From assembly GCA_005884465.1 (NCBI GenBank), contig VAZH01000015.1:1-10281 (forward strand): a stretch of 10,281 bases of DNA. Direction: 5' to 3'. Positions within the stretch are counted from its first letter, which is position 1. Each line of letters opens with the position of its first letter. Source of the DNA: Alphaproteobacteria bacterium (GTDB taxonomy: Bacteria; Pseudomonadota; Alphaproteobacteria; Rhizobiales; Xanthobacteraceae). Under the pieces are notes generated by a model, which saw nothing but the letters and a program-made list of their open reading frames with translations, ran no database searches and had not been told where the DNA came from. Both the position numbers and the translations under genes were made by a program. Below are positions 1 to 6,685 of the stretch, piece after piece.

Positions 1-1
1 C

Positions 2-106
2 AAGGCCCAGGGCGGCATCTTCGGCTGGGTCTCAGACTCGGCTGCGGTTCTCAGGGCAATGACGGCGCAGACTTCAAATAATTTGGCAGCGGGAGCATCA
101 CGATGA
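2..106 (+). CDS. 3' end of an upstream gene, possibly isochorismatase-fold (cysteine hydrolase) family
   Basis: An open frame enters from the left edge and stops at TGA 104-106. The last 34 residues include QGGIFGWVSDSAAVLRAM followed by a small polar tail. A Gly-Gly-x-Phe-Gly-x-Val-x-x-Ser stretch followed by a short hydrophobic helix resembles the C-terminal end of isochorismatase-like amidohydrolases (biuret or N-carbamoyl hydrolase relatives). That comparison is from memory and rests on few residues. The stop overlaps the permease start as ATGA, which suggests co-transcription and translational coupling. If the family call holds, the permease could bring in the substrate of this hydrolase. 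The coding status is more certain than the family. Confidence 0.5.
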   Translation, partial: KAQGGIFGWVSDSAAVLRAMTAQTSNNLAAGASR

Positions 107-1761
107 GCAGGAGCATGACGGGGACTGCCGGAAAGCCCGATTTCAAACCGGTATTGTGGACGCCGGGAGACTGGAACGCGTTCTTCGGATTCGGCACCAA
201 TATCCTCGTCAACATGCTGGTGCTGACCGGCCTGTTGAGATTCGTGCTGAAGATGCCTGACTCGCTGGTGTTCGGCCGCATCCTGCCGGCGCTCGGCCTG
301 ATGATGTGCCTCTCCACCTTCTACTATGCGTGGCTGGCCTATCGGCTGGCCGAGAGGACCGGCCGCACCGACGTCTGCGCGCTGCCCTCCGGTGTCAGCG
401 TGCCGCACATGTTCATCGTCACCTTCGTGATCATGTTGCCGATCACGATCAAGACCGGCGACCCGATGAAGGGCTGGTCCGCCGGTCTGGTCTGGGTGTT
501 CTTCCAGAGCTTTATCCTGATGATCGGCGGATTCATTGCGCCGATTATTCGAAAGATCACCCCGCGCGCTGCGCTGCTCGGAACGCTCGCGGGCGTATCC
601 GTGACCTTCATATCGATGCGGCCGGCGTTAGAGATGTACATGACGCCGCAGATCGGGCTGGTGTGCTTCGCCATCATCCTGGCAAGCTGGTTCGGCGGCA
701 TCAAATACTACAAGGGAATCCCCGCTGGCCTGGTCGCGATCGCGGTCGGCATGATCATCGCGTGGGGATCGAACCTGTTCGGCCTCGGGCTCGGCGGCCT
801 GAGCGTCAAGGGCGTCGGCGACGCGTTTGCGAGCTTCGGTTTCTCCGTACCCATTCCGGCGTTCGGTGAGGTGTTCTCCGGCTTCGAATTCCTCGGCATC
901 ATCCTGGTCACCGCGATCCCGTTCGGCATCTACGATCTCGTCGAGGCGATGGACAATGTCGAAAGCGCCGAGGCGGCGGGCGATGAATATCCGACCACGC
1001 GCGTGCTGACCGCCGACGGCGTCGTCAGCCTGATCGGCTGCCTGATGGGCAATCCCTTCATCAACGCGGTTTACATTGGTCATCCCGGCTGGAAGGCGAT
1101 GGGCGGCCGGATCGGCTACTCGGCCGCGACCGGGATCATGGTGATCTTGCTGTCGTGGTTCGGCATCATCTCGGTGCTGCTGGCGCTGGTGCCGGTGGTC
1201 GCGATCTCGCCGATCCTGCTTTACATCGGCATGCTGATCGGCGCGCAGGCGTTCCAGACCACGCCGATCAAGCATGCGCCTGCAATCGTGCTCGCTCTCA
1301 CGCCGCATCTTGCGGCGTGGGCCAAGCTGCAGATCGACACCATGCTTGGCTCGACCATCAACGCCGCTCAGAAGGTGGGCGGACTCGCCGCCGACAAGGT
1401 GGGCGACGTCAAGGCCGCCGCGATCGCCGCACTCCCGCAGCAGGGCGTGCTTTACCATGGGCTGGACGTGATGGGTGGCGGTTCGATCCTAACCGGCCTC
1501 GTGCTCGGCGCGATCGGCGTCTTCGTGATCGAACGCGATTTTGTGAAGGCCTCGGCCTTCGCGCTTTCCGGTGCAGTGCTGACCTATTTCGGTTTCATGC
1601 ATGGCGAAGCCGTCGGTATCGGTGGCGGATTGGGCGTGACGCCCGCAGTGGCGCTGGCCTATGCCGTGGTCGCGGCCGGATTCTTCGCGGTCGGCAAATA
1701 CGGCACCAGCACTGCCTCCATTTCGCATTCGGAGATGCCGCTTGCGGCGCCTGCCGAATGA
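103..1761 (+). CDS. NCS2/AzgA-like membrane permease
   Basis: This is a 552-residue polytopic inner-membrane protein with about a dozen hydrophobic segments. It looks like a distant member of the xanthine/uracil/AzgA (NCS2) permease superfamily, whose members import nucleobases or similar cyclic compounds with protons. Supporting features are the segment at about 180-215 (LGTLAGVSVTFISMRPALE), an acidic helix at 277-295 with several Asp and Glu residues (YDLVEAMDNVESAEAAGDE), and the re-entrant-like stretch G316-R336 (GNPFINAVYIG, then GGR), which corresponds in position to the 'AYIES..G...GGRTG' region of AzgA. It is longer than typical AzgA proteins (about 430-450 residues). Residues 407-460 form a polar, Ala/Lys-rich linker before further C-terminal membrane segments. 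The ATG at 103 has GGGAG at 91-95 and overlaps the previous stop. The substrate is unknown; a nucleobase or cyclic amide is a guess. Confidence 0.85.
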   Translation: MSRSMTGTAGKPDFKPVLWTPGDWNAFFGFGTNILVNMLVLTGLLRFVLKMPDSLVFGRILPALGLMMCLSTFYYAWLAYRLAERTGRTDVCALPSGVSVPHMFIVTFVIMLPITIKTGDPMKGWSAGLVWVFFQSFILMIGGFIAPIIRKITPRAALLGTLAGVSVTFISMRPALEMYMTPQIGLVCFAIILASWFGGIKYYKGIPAGLVAIAVGMIIAWGSNLFGLGLGGLSVKGVGDAFASFGFSVPIPAFGEVFSGFEFLGIILVTAIPFGIYDLVEAMDNVESAEAAGDEYPTTRVLTADGVVSLIGCLMGNPFINAVYIGHPGWKAMGGRIGYSAATGIMVILLSWFGIISVLLALVPVVAISPILLYIGMLIGAQAFQTTPIKHAPAIVLALTPHLAAWAKLQIDTMLGSTINAAQKVGGLAADKVGDVKAAAIAALPQQGVLYHGLDVMGGGSILTGLVLGAIGVFVIERDFVKASAFALSGAVLTYFGFMHGEAVGIGGGLGVTPAVALAYAVVAAGFFAVGKYGTSTASISHSEMPLAAPAE

Positions 1762-1803
1762 AAAGGAGAAGCGAGGGTTCGGCGTCAACTTGCCGCCGGG
1801 TCG

Positions 1804-1842
1804 GCTAGAGTCTGATTCAACTGAGTTGAATCAGACTCTAGC
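1804..1842. terminator. Long perfect hairpin between convergent genes, likely bidirectional terminator
   Basis: Bases 1804-1820 pair perfectly with 1826-1842 (17 bp), around a five-base loop CTGAG whose outer bases can also pair. The forward side is followed by a T-rich run (1846-1856), as in an intrinsic terminator for the permease operon. The hairpin lies 42 bases past the permease stop and faces a convergent reverse-strand gene. It also forms the left half of a composite intergenic repeat, so it may be part of a dispersed element that doubles as a terminator. Confidence 0.65.
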
Positions 1843-1857
1843 GTTATCTTTTTGTTT

Positions 1858-1933
1858 GAGCATGATCTTTTCGGAAAACCAGTTTCCACCCATCGGGTCG
1901 GAGCCCGAGGGCATGCTTTTCCGGATCATGCTC
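1858..1933. repeat. Dispersed intergenic repeat of Bradyrhizobiaceae type (imperfect inverted repeat)
   Basis: The outer arms GAGCATGATC (1858-1867) and GATCATGCTC (1924-1933) are exact reverse complements. Next to them lie CGGAAAA on the left and TTTTCCG on the right, with an extra TTTT on the left arm. Inside are GGAAA/TTTCC and TCGGG/CCCGA mini-stems. The string with GAGCATGATC, TTTTCGGAAAACC and GGATCATGCTC is one I recall as very common between genes of Bradyrhizobium, Rhodopseudomonas and Nitrobacter. It begins 15 bases after the 1804-1842 hairpin, so both probably belong to one mosaic element. It ends 13 bases from the stop of the next gene. No coding capacity is evident. Confidence 0.75.
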
Positions 1934-1946
1934 CAAAGGTCGGACA

Positions 1947-2168
1947 TTAGGCCGCCACGTCCCATAGTCGCGGCGAGCCGCGCAGCAGCACGCTGCGGCC
2001 TTTGCGCGTAATGACCGGCCGATCGCCGGTCATTTCGGCAAGTCCAAGCGCCACGAGATTCTCGACGATGGATCGATTCAAGGCGCGCCCGTTCGGTGTG
2101 GGCACGCGAATCGCCTTTAGCGCGTCCCATTGACCCTGGGTGAGGTCGTAATCGAATTCCGCGTTCAT
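1947..2168 (-). CDS. Conserved-looking small protein of unknown function, 73 aa
   Basis: I do not recognise a named family. The predicted soluble protein starts MNAEFDYDLTQGQWDAL and continues as short amphipathic helices, then ALNRSIVENLVALGLAEM, then a two-strand-like turn (GDRPVITRKGRSVLLRG). Helix-helix-wing patterning with a basic 'ITRKGR' stretch is reminiscent of a small winged-helix domain, where the sequence after a 'LGLAE' helix often forms the wing. That is an inference from pattern only. The composition is protein-like, unlike the arginine-rich shadow frames nearby. The ATG is preceded on the reverse strand by GAGG four bases upstream. There is no membrane segment or signal peptide. 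It is monocistronic and convergent with the permease across the repeat element. Confidence 0.7.
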   Translation of the reverse strand: MNAEFDYDLTQGQWDALKAIRVPTPNGRALNRSIVENLVALGLAEMTGDRPVITRKGRSVLLRGSPRLWDVAA

Positions 2169-2440
2169 GGCGCCTCGAAGACATCAGGTGTTTCGCGCGT
2201 GTCTTACAGCGACAACGTGAATGGGATGCGACCACAATGCGTCGGGATTTCGATCAGCGATGACGCTTTTTTGAATCGTTAAACGTTTTCGAGCTGTTAT
2301 GTGTCGAAATTGCCCTGTTAACGCGAGCGTCACAACAACGTGTCAAGAGAGGTATCGACCGCGACGAATCAGGCGGCAACGATCTCCAAATCGAGCACAA
2401 GCGCCTTACGTATCGACGCCAGATGCGTACAACAAGCTTC

Positions 2441-2454
2441 GCATTGTGCAATGC
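2441..2454. promoter_or_regulatory. Perfect 6-bp inverted repeat, possible operator
   Basis: GCATTG and CAATGC flank a two-base spacer TG. The core ATTG-N2-CAAT is a compact dyad in otherwise unremarkable non-coding DNA, about 140 bases upstream of the candidate promoter of the importer operon. A transcription-factor site is possible, but a 12-bp dyad can arise by chance, and no regulator gene sits beside it. Confidence 0.25.
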
Positions 2455-2596
2455 CGCAACCGCATCGGGTGTCTGTCAGATCGATATTCTCCTGGGGTGA
2501 TCCATCCCGGCGGTAAAGGCCTTGCCATTGATTGTGGCGCTGCCTGGACGCCGCGACTTTCTGCTACCTTTCCGGCCGCGGCGTGATCACCTACGC

Positions 2597-2624
2597 TTGG
2601 CATTCATGGCGACCGCAATAACAA
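2597..2624 (+). promoter_or_regulatory. Candidate sigma-70 promoter of the ABC importer operon
   Basis: TTGGCA (2597-2602, one mismatch to TTGACA) is followed after 16 bases by TAACAA (2619-2624, a weak match to TATAAT). Transcription from about 2631 would leave a short leader before the Shine-Dalgarno at 2646. The 8-bp palindrome GTGATCAC at 2583-2590 lies just upstream of the -35 box and could be a regulator site. The -10 match is poor, so this is tentative. Confidence 0.3.
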
Positions 2625-2645
2625 AAAAGCCGGGTTCGCCGATCA

Positions 2646-2650
2646 GGGGA
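2646..2650 (+). promoter_or_regulatory. Shine-Dalgarno supporting a TTG start for the permease
   Basis: GGGGA lies seven bases before TTG 2658. The only nearby in-frame ATG (2727) has no comparable motif at the right distance (the nearest, TGAGGG at 2705-2710, is 16 bases away), so the TTG is preferred. Confidence 0.55.
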
Positions 2651-2657
2651 ACACGCT

Positions 2658-4427
2658 TTGAAGGGACAGGTGGGCCGGCGCACCGGGGACACGCGCAGCG
2701 GCGTTGAGGGTACTCGCCGGCGCGTCATGGCTGGCTTGTGGGTTGCTCTGCTGCTGGCAATCCTGGGCTTTCTGGTTGTCTACCCGATGCTTACGCTGCT
2801 GCTGGGCGCCCTGACCGACACCAATCCGGTGGTCGAGGGTTTTAGTCTGGCCCATCTATCGCCCGCCAATTTCCTCACCGTGCTGGTCAACCCCAACGTC
2901 GCCGAGGCGCTGGCCAATACACTTATCGCCTGCGGCGGCGGAACCTTGATCGCGGTCGTGATCGGCCTGGCGTTTTCCTGGATCGTCGTGCGTACCAATA
3001 CGCCGTTCAAGGGCTTCATCGCAGCCGCCAGCATCTTGCCGCTGTTCGCGCCGCCGCTGGTCGCCGGCGTGGCATGGACCATCCTCGGCTCGCCGAAGAC
3101 CGGCCTGATCAACACCATGTTCAAATGGATGAACCTCGACTGGCGCGTGGACTTTTATTCGCTGTGGGGATTGGTGTTCGTATTCGGCATTTACTACGCG
3201 CCGTACGTCTACATGTTCACCTCGTCCGCGCTGCGCAACATGGATCCAAGCCTGGAAGAGGCCGCGGAAATTTCCGGCGCCAGCGCCTTCGCGACGTTGT
3301 TCTCGGTGACGTTCCCGCTGATCATGCCGGCGATCGTATCCGGCATGCTGCTGTCATTCATTGTGATGCTCGGTATCTACGGCATTCCAGCGGTGCTCGG
3401 CGCGCCGACCAATATCAGCGTGCTCACGACTTACATCTTCAAGCTCACCAACTGGTCGCCGCCGCTCTACAACACCGCCGCCGCGGTCGCCATCATTCTG
3501 ATGGTGGTCACCGGCCTGCTGGTGGTCCTGCAACAGAAAGTGCTGAGCGGGCGCAGCTACACCACCGTCGCCGGCAAGGCGTTCCGGCCGCGCAATCTCG
3601 ATCTCGGGGCCTGGCGCTGGTTCACCTTCTCCCTCGGCATCGTCTATCTGCTGGTGGTTGTGATCCTGCCTACGCTGGCCTTGATCGTGGCGGCGTTCCG
3701 CAAATTCATGTTCATCCGCGACGCCGCCAGCCTGTTCGACATGCGTCAGTACTCGCTGATGCATTTCCACAGCATCTTCGATAATCCGCTGACGCTGAGG
3801 TCGATCTACAATGCGATGGAGGTCGGCATCATCACTGCCGTGGTCGGCGGGACGCTGGCCTTTGCCATCGGCTACACCATACATCGCACCAGCGTCGCGG
3901 GCCGGCGCAGTATCGATATAGTATCGACCTTGCCGGTGGCGATTCCAGGCCTCGTGGTCGGTGTCGCCTATTTGTGGGCCTGGATCGGCATTCCCGGCGG
4001 GCTCTACGGCACCATCTGGATCCTGGCGCTGGCTTTCATCGCGCGCTTCATGCCCGATACCGTCAAGGTGCTGTCGACCTCGTTCCTGCAAATCCATCGT
4101 GAGCTTGAGGAAGCGGCCTGGGTCTGCGGCAAGGGCATGCTCGGCACCATCAGAACCATCGTGTTGCCGCTGGCACGGCCGAGCGTGATCGCCTCTATGA
4201 CGCTATTGTTCGTGCTCGCGATCCGCGAACTGGGCTCGTCGCTGTTTCTTTACACCAGCAACACCATGGTGATGTCGGTGCTGCTGCTAGATTACTACGA
4301 AGGAGGAAATCTCGGAAAGACCGCTGCATTCAGTCTGGTGCAGACGGTTTTGCTCGGCGTTCTCATTGGCGGCGCAAACTGGTTGTCGCGGGGGGCGGCT
4401 CAGGGCAGTGTCGCCCGCACGGGATAA
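2658..4427 (+). CDS. ABC importer permease with two fused membrane domains (FbpB/AfuB type)
   Basis: This 589-residue inner-membrane protein carries two binding-protein-dependent transport domains in one chain, as in ferric-iron, thiamine and related importers. Each half has a cytoplasmic EAA loop that docks on the ATPase: EEAAEISGA at 200-208 and EEAAWVCGKG at 484-493, each followed by the typical 'FPLIMPAI' or 'LPLARPSV' stretch. About twelve membrane segments are visible, the first at about 25-50. The TTG start is supported by GGGGA seven bases upstream. ATG 2727 (residue 24) is an alternative that removes a basic N-terminal tail and would still keep all membrane segments. It is the first gene of the operon; the binding-protein gene starts about 20 bases after the stop. 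Substrate specificity cannot be read from the permease. Confidence 0.92.
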   Translation: MKGQVGRRTGDTRSGVEGTRRRVMAGLWVALLLAILGFLVVYPMLTLLLGALTDTNPVVEGFSLAHLSPANFLTVLVNPNVAEALANTLIACGGGTLIAVVIGLAFSWIVVRTNTPFKGFIAAASILPLFAPPLVAGVAWTILGSPKTGLINTMFKWMNLDWRVDFYSLWGLVFVFGIYYAPYVYMFTSSALRNMDPSLEEAAEISGASAFATLFSVTFPLIMPAIVSGMLLSFIVMLGIYGIPAVLGAPTNISVLTTYIFKLTNWSPPLYNTAAAVAIILMVVTGLLVVLQQKVLSGRSYTTVAGKAFRPRNLDLGAWRWFTFSLGIVYLLVVVILPTLALIVAAFRKFMFIRDAASLFDMRQYSLMHFHSIFDNPLTLRSIYNAMEVGIITAVVGGTLAFAIGYTIHRTSVAGRRSIDIVSTLPVAIPGLVVGVAYLWAWIGIPGGLYGTIWILALAFIARFMPDTVKVLSTSFLQIHRELEEAAWVCGKGMLGTIRTIVLPLARPSVIASMTLLFVLAIRELGSSLFLYTSNTMVMSVLLLDYYEGGNLGKTAAFSLVQTVLLGVLIGGANWLSRGAAQGSVARTG

Positions 4428-4431
4428 ATAA

Positions 4432-4440
4432 AAGGAGAGG
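4432..4440 (+). promoter_or_regulatory. Double Shine-Dalgarno before the binding-protein gene
   Basis: AAGGAGAGG precedes two in-frame starts, TTG 4446 and ATG 4452. AAGGAG lies eight bases from the TTG. The downstream GAGG lies eleven bases from the ATG. The choice is undecided and changes the product by only two residues, both in the signal peptide. Confidence 0.6.
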
Positions 4441-4451
4441 AAGATTTGGCC

Positions 4452-5492
4452 ATGAACACAAAGGTCGTTGCCAGGGTCGTTGCGATCGCCGGCTTCGCCG
4501 GTCTCGGCATCGCGCTGAATGCCGCACCGGCGCGGGCTCAGCAGGAGTTCGGCTCGCCCGAATTGATCGCGGCAGCGAAAGCGGAAGGCAAGCTGGTCTA
4601 CTACACCGCGAATTTCGCCGAGGTCGAACAGCAGGTCATCAAGGCGTTCAACAAGCGCTTCCCGGAGATCAAGGTCGAGATGGTGCGGGCGCCGGGCGGC
4701 CAGCTCATCACCCGCGTCAAGACCGAGGCCGCGGCCGGCAAGCTGATCGCCGACGTGGTCGATCATTCCGATCGCGCGCTGATGGCGGACCTGGTCGACC
4801 TGTTCCAGGATTATGCGCCGCCGAATGCCGCCGACTACAATCCCGATGCGCAGATTTCACCGAAACTGTGGCCGCGCGCCACGCTGGTCTGGTCGATCGC
4901 CTACAACACCGAACTGGTAAAGGACCCGCCGAAGAGCTGGATGGATCTGACCAAGCCGCAATACGACAAGATGACCGGGCAGGTGTTTGCCCAGTCCGGC
5001 GGCACCACATGGACTCGCATCATGTTCGAGCGCCAGGTGCTGGGGGAGGATTATTGGGCGAAGCAGGCTGCGACGCATCCGATCCTCTATCCGTCGGGCG
5101 CGCCGATGTCGGACTCGATGGTCCGCGGGGAAGTCGCGATGGGCCCCTTGCTCTACAACGCGGTCTACCCGAAACAGAAGGACGGCGCGCCGATCAAGAT
5201 TATCTTTCCGCCCGAAGGGGCTCCGGTCAATCCCTATGCCACGGGGATTCCGAAGACCGCCGCCCATCCCAATGCCGCGAAACTGTTCCTGAACTGGTGC
5301 CTGTCGAAGGAGGGTCAGACCTTCATGATCAAGGAGCTGGGCAATCTCACTTCGCTGAAGGTGGCGCCGATCTATCCGGAAGGCTTCGATCCCAAGGTGG
5401 TCAAGATCTGGCTGCCGAAGTTCGACGAGTATGTGAAGTTGCACGGCGCCTGGGTTGCCGAGTGGGACAAGATTTTCGGCTACCGGCAGTGA
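4452..5492 (+). CDS. Periplasmic substrate-binding protein of an ABC importer (family 1, Fe/thiamine-like cluster)
   Basis: The protein has a classic Sec signal peptide: a basic start (MNTKVVARVV), a hydrophobic core, and cleavage after APARA, leaving a mature N-terminus QQEFGSPEL. The mature part opens with AAAKAEGKLVYYTANF and shows the FPEIKVEMVRA strand, then WSIAYNTELV, then NPYATGIPKTAAHPNAAKLFLNW, all typical of the extracellular solute-binding family that includes FbpA, ThiB and 2-aminoethylphosphonate-binding proteins. It captures solute in the periplasm for the adjacent permease. The adjacent-tyrosine iron-binding motif expected of FbpA is not seen: near the usual place the sequence reads GPLLYNAVYPKQ. 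Iron is therefore not secure, and an organic solute is equally possible. ATG 4452 is chosen over TTG 4446, though either could be used. The ATPase gene starts 28 bases after the stop. Confidence 0.92.
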   Translation: MNTKVVARVVAIAGFAGLGIALNAAPARAQQEFGSPELIAAAKAEGKLVYYTANFAEVEQQVIKAFNKRFPEIKVEMVRAPGGQLITRVKTEAAAGKLIADVVDHSDRALMADLVDLFQDYAPPNAADYNPDAQISPKLWPRATLVWSIAYNTELVKDPPKSWMDLTKPQYDKMTGQVFAQSGGTTWTRIMFERQVLGEDYWAKQAATHPILYPSGAPMSDSMVRGEVAMGPLLYNAVYPKQKDGAPIKIIFPPEGAPVNPYATGIPKTAAHPNAAKLFLNWCLSKEGQTFMIKELGNLTSLKVAPIYPEGFDPKVVKIWLPKFDEYVKLHGAWVAEWDKIFGYRQ

Positions 5493-5520
5493 TCGTCGCA
5501 CCGATGAAGATAGTGAGATC

Positions 5521-6624
5521 ATGACGGCGACGCTCGACGTCACCGACCTGCGCAAGCAGTTCTCGATCGGCCGGCCGGCCATCGACGGCGTAAGCTTTGC
5601 CGTGCCGGCCGGCGAGATCGTGGTCCTGCTCGGGCCCTCCGGCTGCGGCAAGACCACGACCTTGCGCTGTGTCGCAGGCCTCGAGCATCCGACCTCAGGC
5701 GAAATCAGCATTGCCGGGCACCTGGTCTCGTCGCCCGCGCGCGGCATACTCGTGCCGCCACGGCTGCGCGACATCGGCATGGTGTTTCAGTCCTACGCGG
5801 TGTGGCCGCACATGACCGTGCGGCAGAACGTCATCTATCCGCTCAAGCATCGCAAGATCACGCGCGCAGACGCCGGGCGCAAAGTCGACGAGGTGCTGGA
5901 ATTGGTCGGCCTCTCGGAATATGCCGACCGGCCGGTGGTGGCGCTGTCAGGCGGCCAGATGCAGCGGGTCGCGCTGGCGCGCAGCATCGTTTATCGGCCG
6001 CAGCTGTTGTTGCTGGATGAGCCGCTGTCGAACCTCGACGCCAAATTGCGCCTGCGGCTGCGCGATGATCTGCGCGTCATTCTCAAGCAAACCGGCATGA
6101 CCGCACTCTATGTCACGCACGATCAGGCCGAGGCGGTGGTGCTCGGCGACCGCATCGGCGTGATGCGCGACGGCAAGCTGCTGCAGATGGGCACGCCGGA
6201 TCAGATCTATAATCGGCCGGCCGACCTGTTCGTCGCCAATTTCACCGGCGCCACCAACGAACTCGCCGGCACCCTGGTCGGACGCAACGGCGAGTTTGGC
6301 GTGATCGACTTCGGCGAGGGGCGGCGAGGGGAGGCGGCGCTGCTGCACGCGCTCGATCCGGGTGACAAGGTGCGCATCGCGTTGCGGCCGGAAAACATCG
6401 GTATTGGCAGGCAGGACGGCGGCAACATATTTCCCGCGCGCGTGCTCGATCGCCGCTATCAGGGCACGCAGACCGTCTACGACATTGATCTGTTCGGCCG
6501 GCGATTGGAGGTCCTTGAACTCGGCACCGCGGCCCGCCATCAGGTCGGAGTCGAGACGTCGGTTTCTTTGCCACGCGAGGGTTGCTGGGCCTATCGTGAT
6601 ACGGGGCCATCGTCTTACGAATAG
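5521..6624 (+). CDS. ABC importer ATPase (FbpC/PotA/MalK-like, with C-terminal TOBE region)
   Basis: This 367-residue cytoplasmic ATPase powers the preceding permease. Walker A is GPSGCGKTT (38-46), the Q-loop Gln is Q90 in FQSYAVWPHMTV, the signature is LSGGQ (142-146), Walker B is LLLLDEP (162-168), the D-loop is SNLD (170-173) and the switch His is H200. All are intact. Beyond about residue 240 a regulatory extension with a TOBE-like end (NIFPARVLDRRYQGTQTVYD) matches the family length of about 350 residues. ATG 5521 is preferred: an upstream in-frame TTG at 5455 would overlap the binding-protein gene and add an unrelated leader. The Shine-Dalgarno before ATG 5521 is weak, so translation may depend on coupling to the upstream gene. 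It closes the operon. A convergent dehydrogenase-like gene ends 61 bases away, and no strong terminator is visible between them. Confidence 0.93.
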   Translation: MTATLDVTDLRKQFSIGRPAIDGVSFAVPAGEIVVLLGPSGCGKTTTLRCVAGLEHPTSGEISIAGHLVSSPARGILVPPRLRDIGMVFQSYAVWPHMTVRQNVIYPLKHRKITRADAGRKVDEVLELVGLSEYADRPVVALSGGQMQRVALARSIVYRPQLLLLDEPLSNLDAKLRLRLRDDLRVILKQTGMTALYVTHDQAEAVVLGDRIGVMRDGKLLQMGTPDQIYNRPADLFVANFTGATNELAGTLVGRNGEFGVIDFGEGRRGEAALLHALDPGDKVRIALRPENIGIGRQDGGNIFPARVLDRRYQGTQTVYDIDLFGRRLEVLELGTAARHQVGVETSVSLPREGCWAYRDTGPSSYE

Positions 6625-6685
6625 CGGCGGGCTCGTTAAAAGGCCTTCGAGGGATCATCATGCGTATTGTCGTTCTGCCGGGTGA

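Larger units (their letters stand above)
2169..2657. other. 489-base intergenic region between divergent genes
   Basis: I see no convincing gene here. The open frames on both strands have unusual, Arg/Cys/Ser-rich translations and no good ribosome-binding site. It separates the divergent 73-aa gene and ABC importer operon, so it should hold promoters for both. It is somewhat more AT-rich at 2260-2345 than the surrounding genes. It contains the perfect inverted repeat at 2441-2454, the palindrome GTGATCAC at 2583-2590 and the candidate promoter at 2597-2624, listed or described separately. No riboswitch or small-RNA structure was recognised. Confidence 0.6.

Noticed and set aside
628..1458. 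276-residue reverse-strand open frame inside the NCS2-like permease
   Set aside because: Its translation is very rich in Arg, Asp, His and Gln, as expected from the antisense of a GC-rich membrane-protein gene. The sense frame has clear membrane segments and a good start.
2299..2586. 95-residue forward open frame in the intergenic region
   Set aside because: It is rich in Arg, Cys and Ser, has no Shine-Dalgarno at a useful distance and no recognisable motif. The region is better read as regulatory DNA.
3354..4097. 247-residue reverse-strand open frame opposite the ABC permease
   Set aside because: It is a low-complexity Asp/Arg/His/Gln-rich shadow of the permease, which carries both EAA loops.
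5455..5520. Longer start (TTG 5455) for the importer ATPase
   Set aside because: It would overlap the binding-protein gene and add a 22-residue leader unlike ABC ATPases. ATG 5521 gives the normal N-terminus.
4857..5780. 307-residue reverse-strand open frame across the binding-protein and ATPase genes
   Set aside because: It spans two well-supported genes on the other strand and shows no domain pattern.
6625..6685. Terminator between the convergent importer operon and SDR-like gene
   Set aside because: Only a weak three-base stem (CCT/AGG) and a short A-run are visible.
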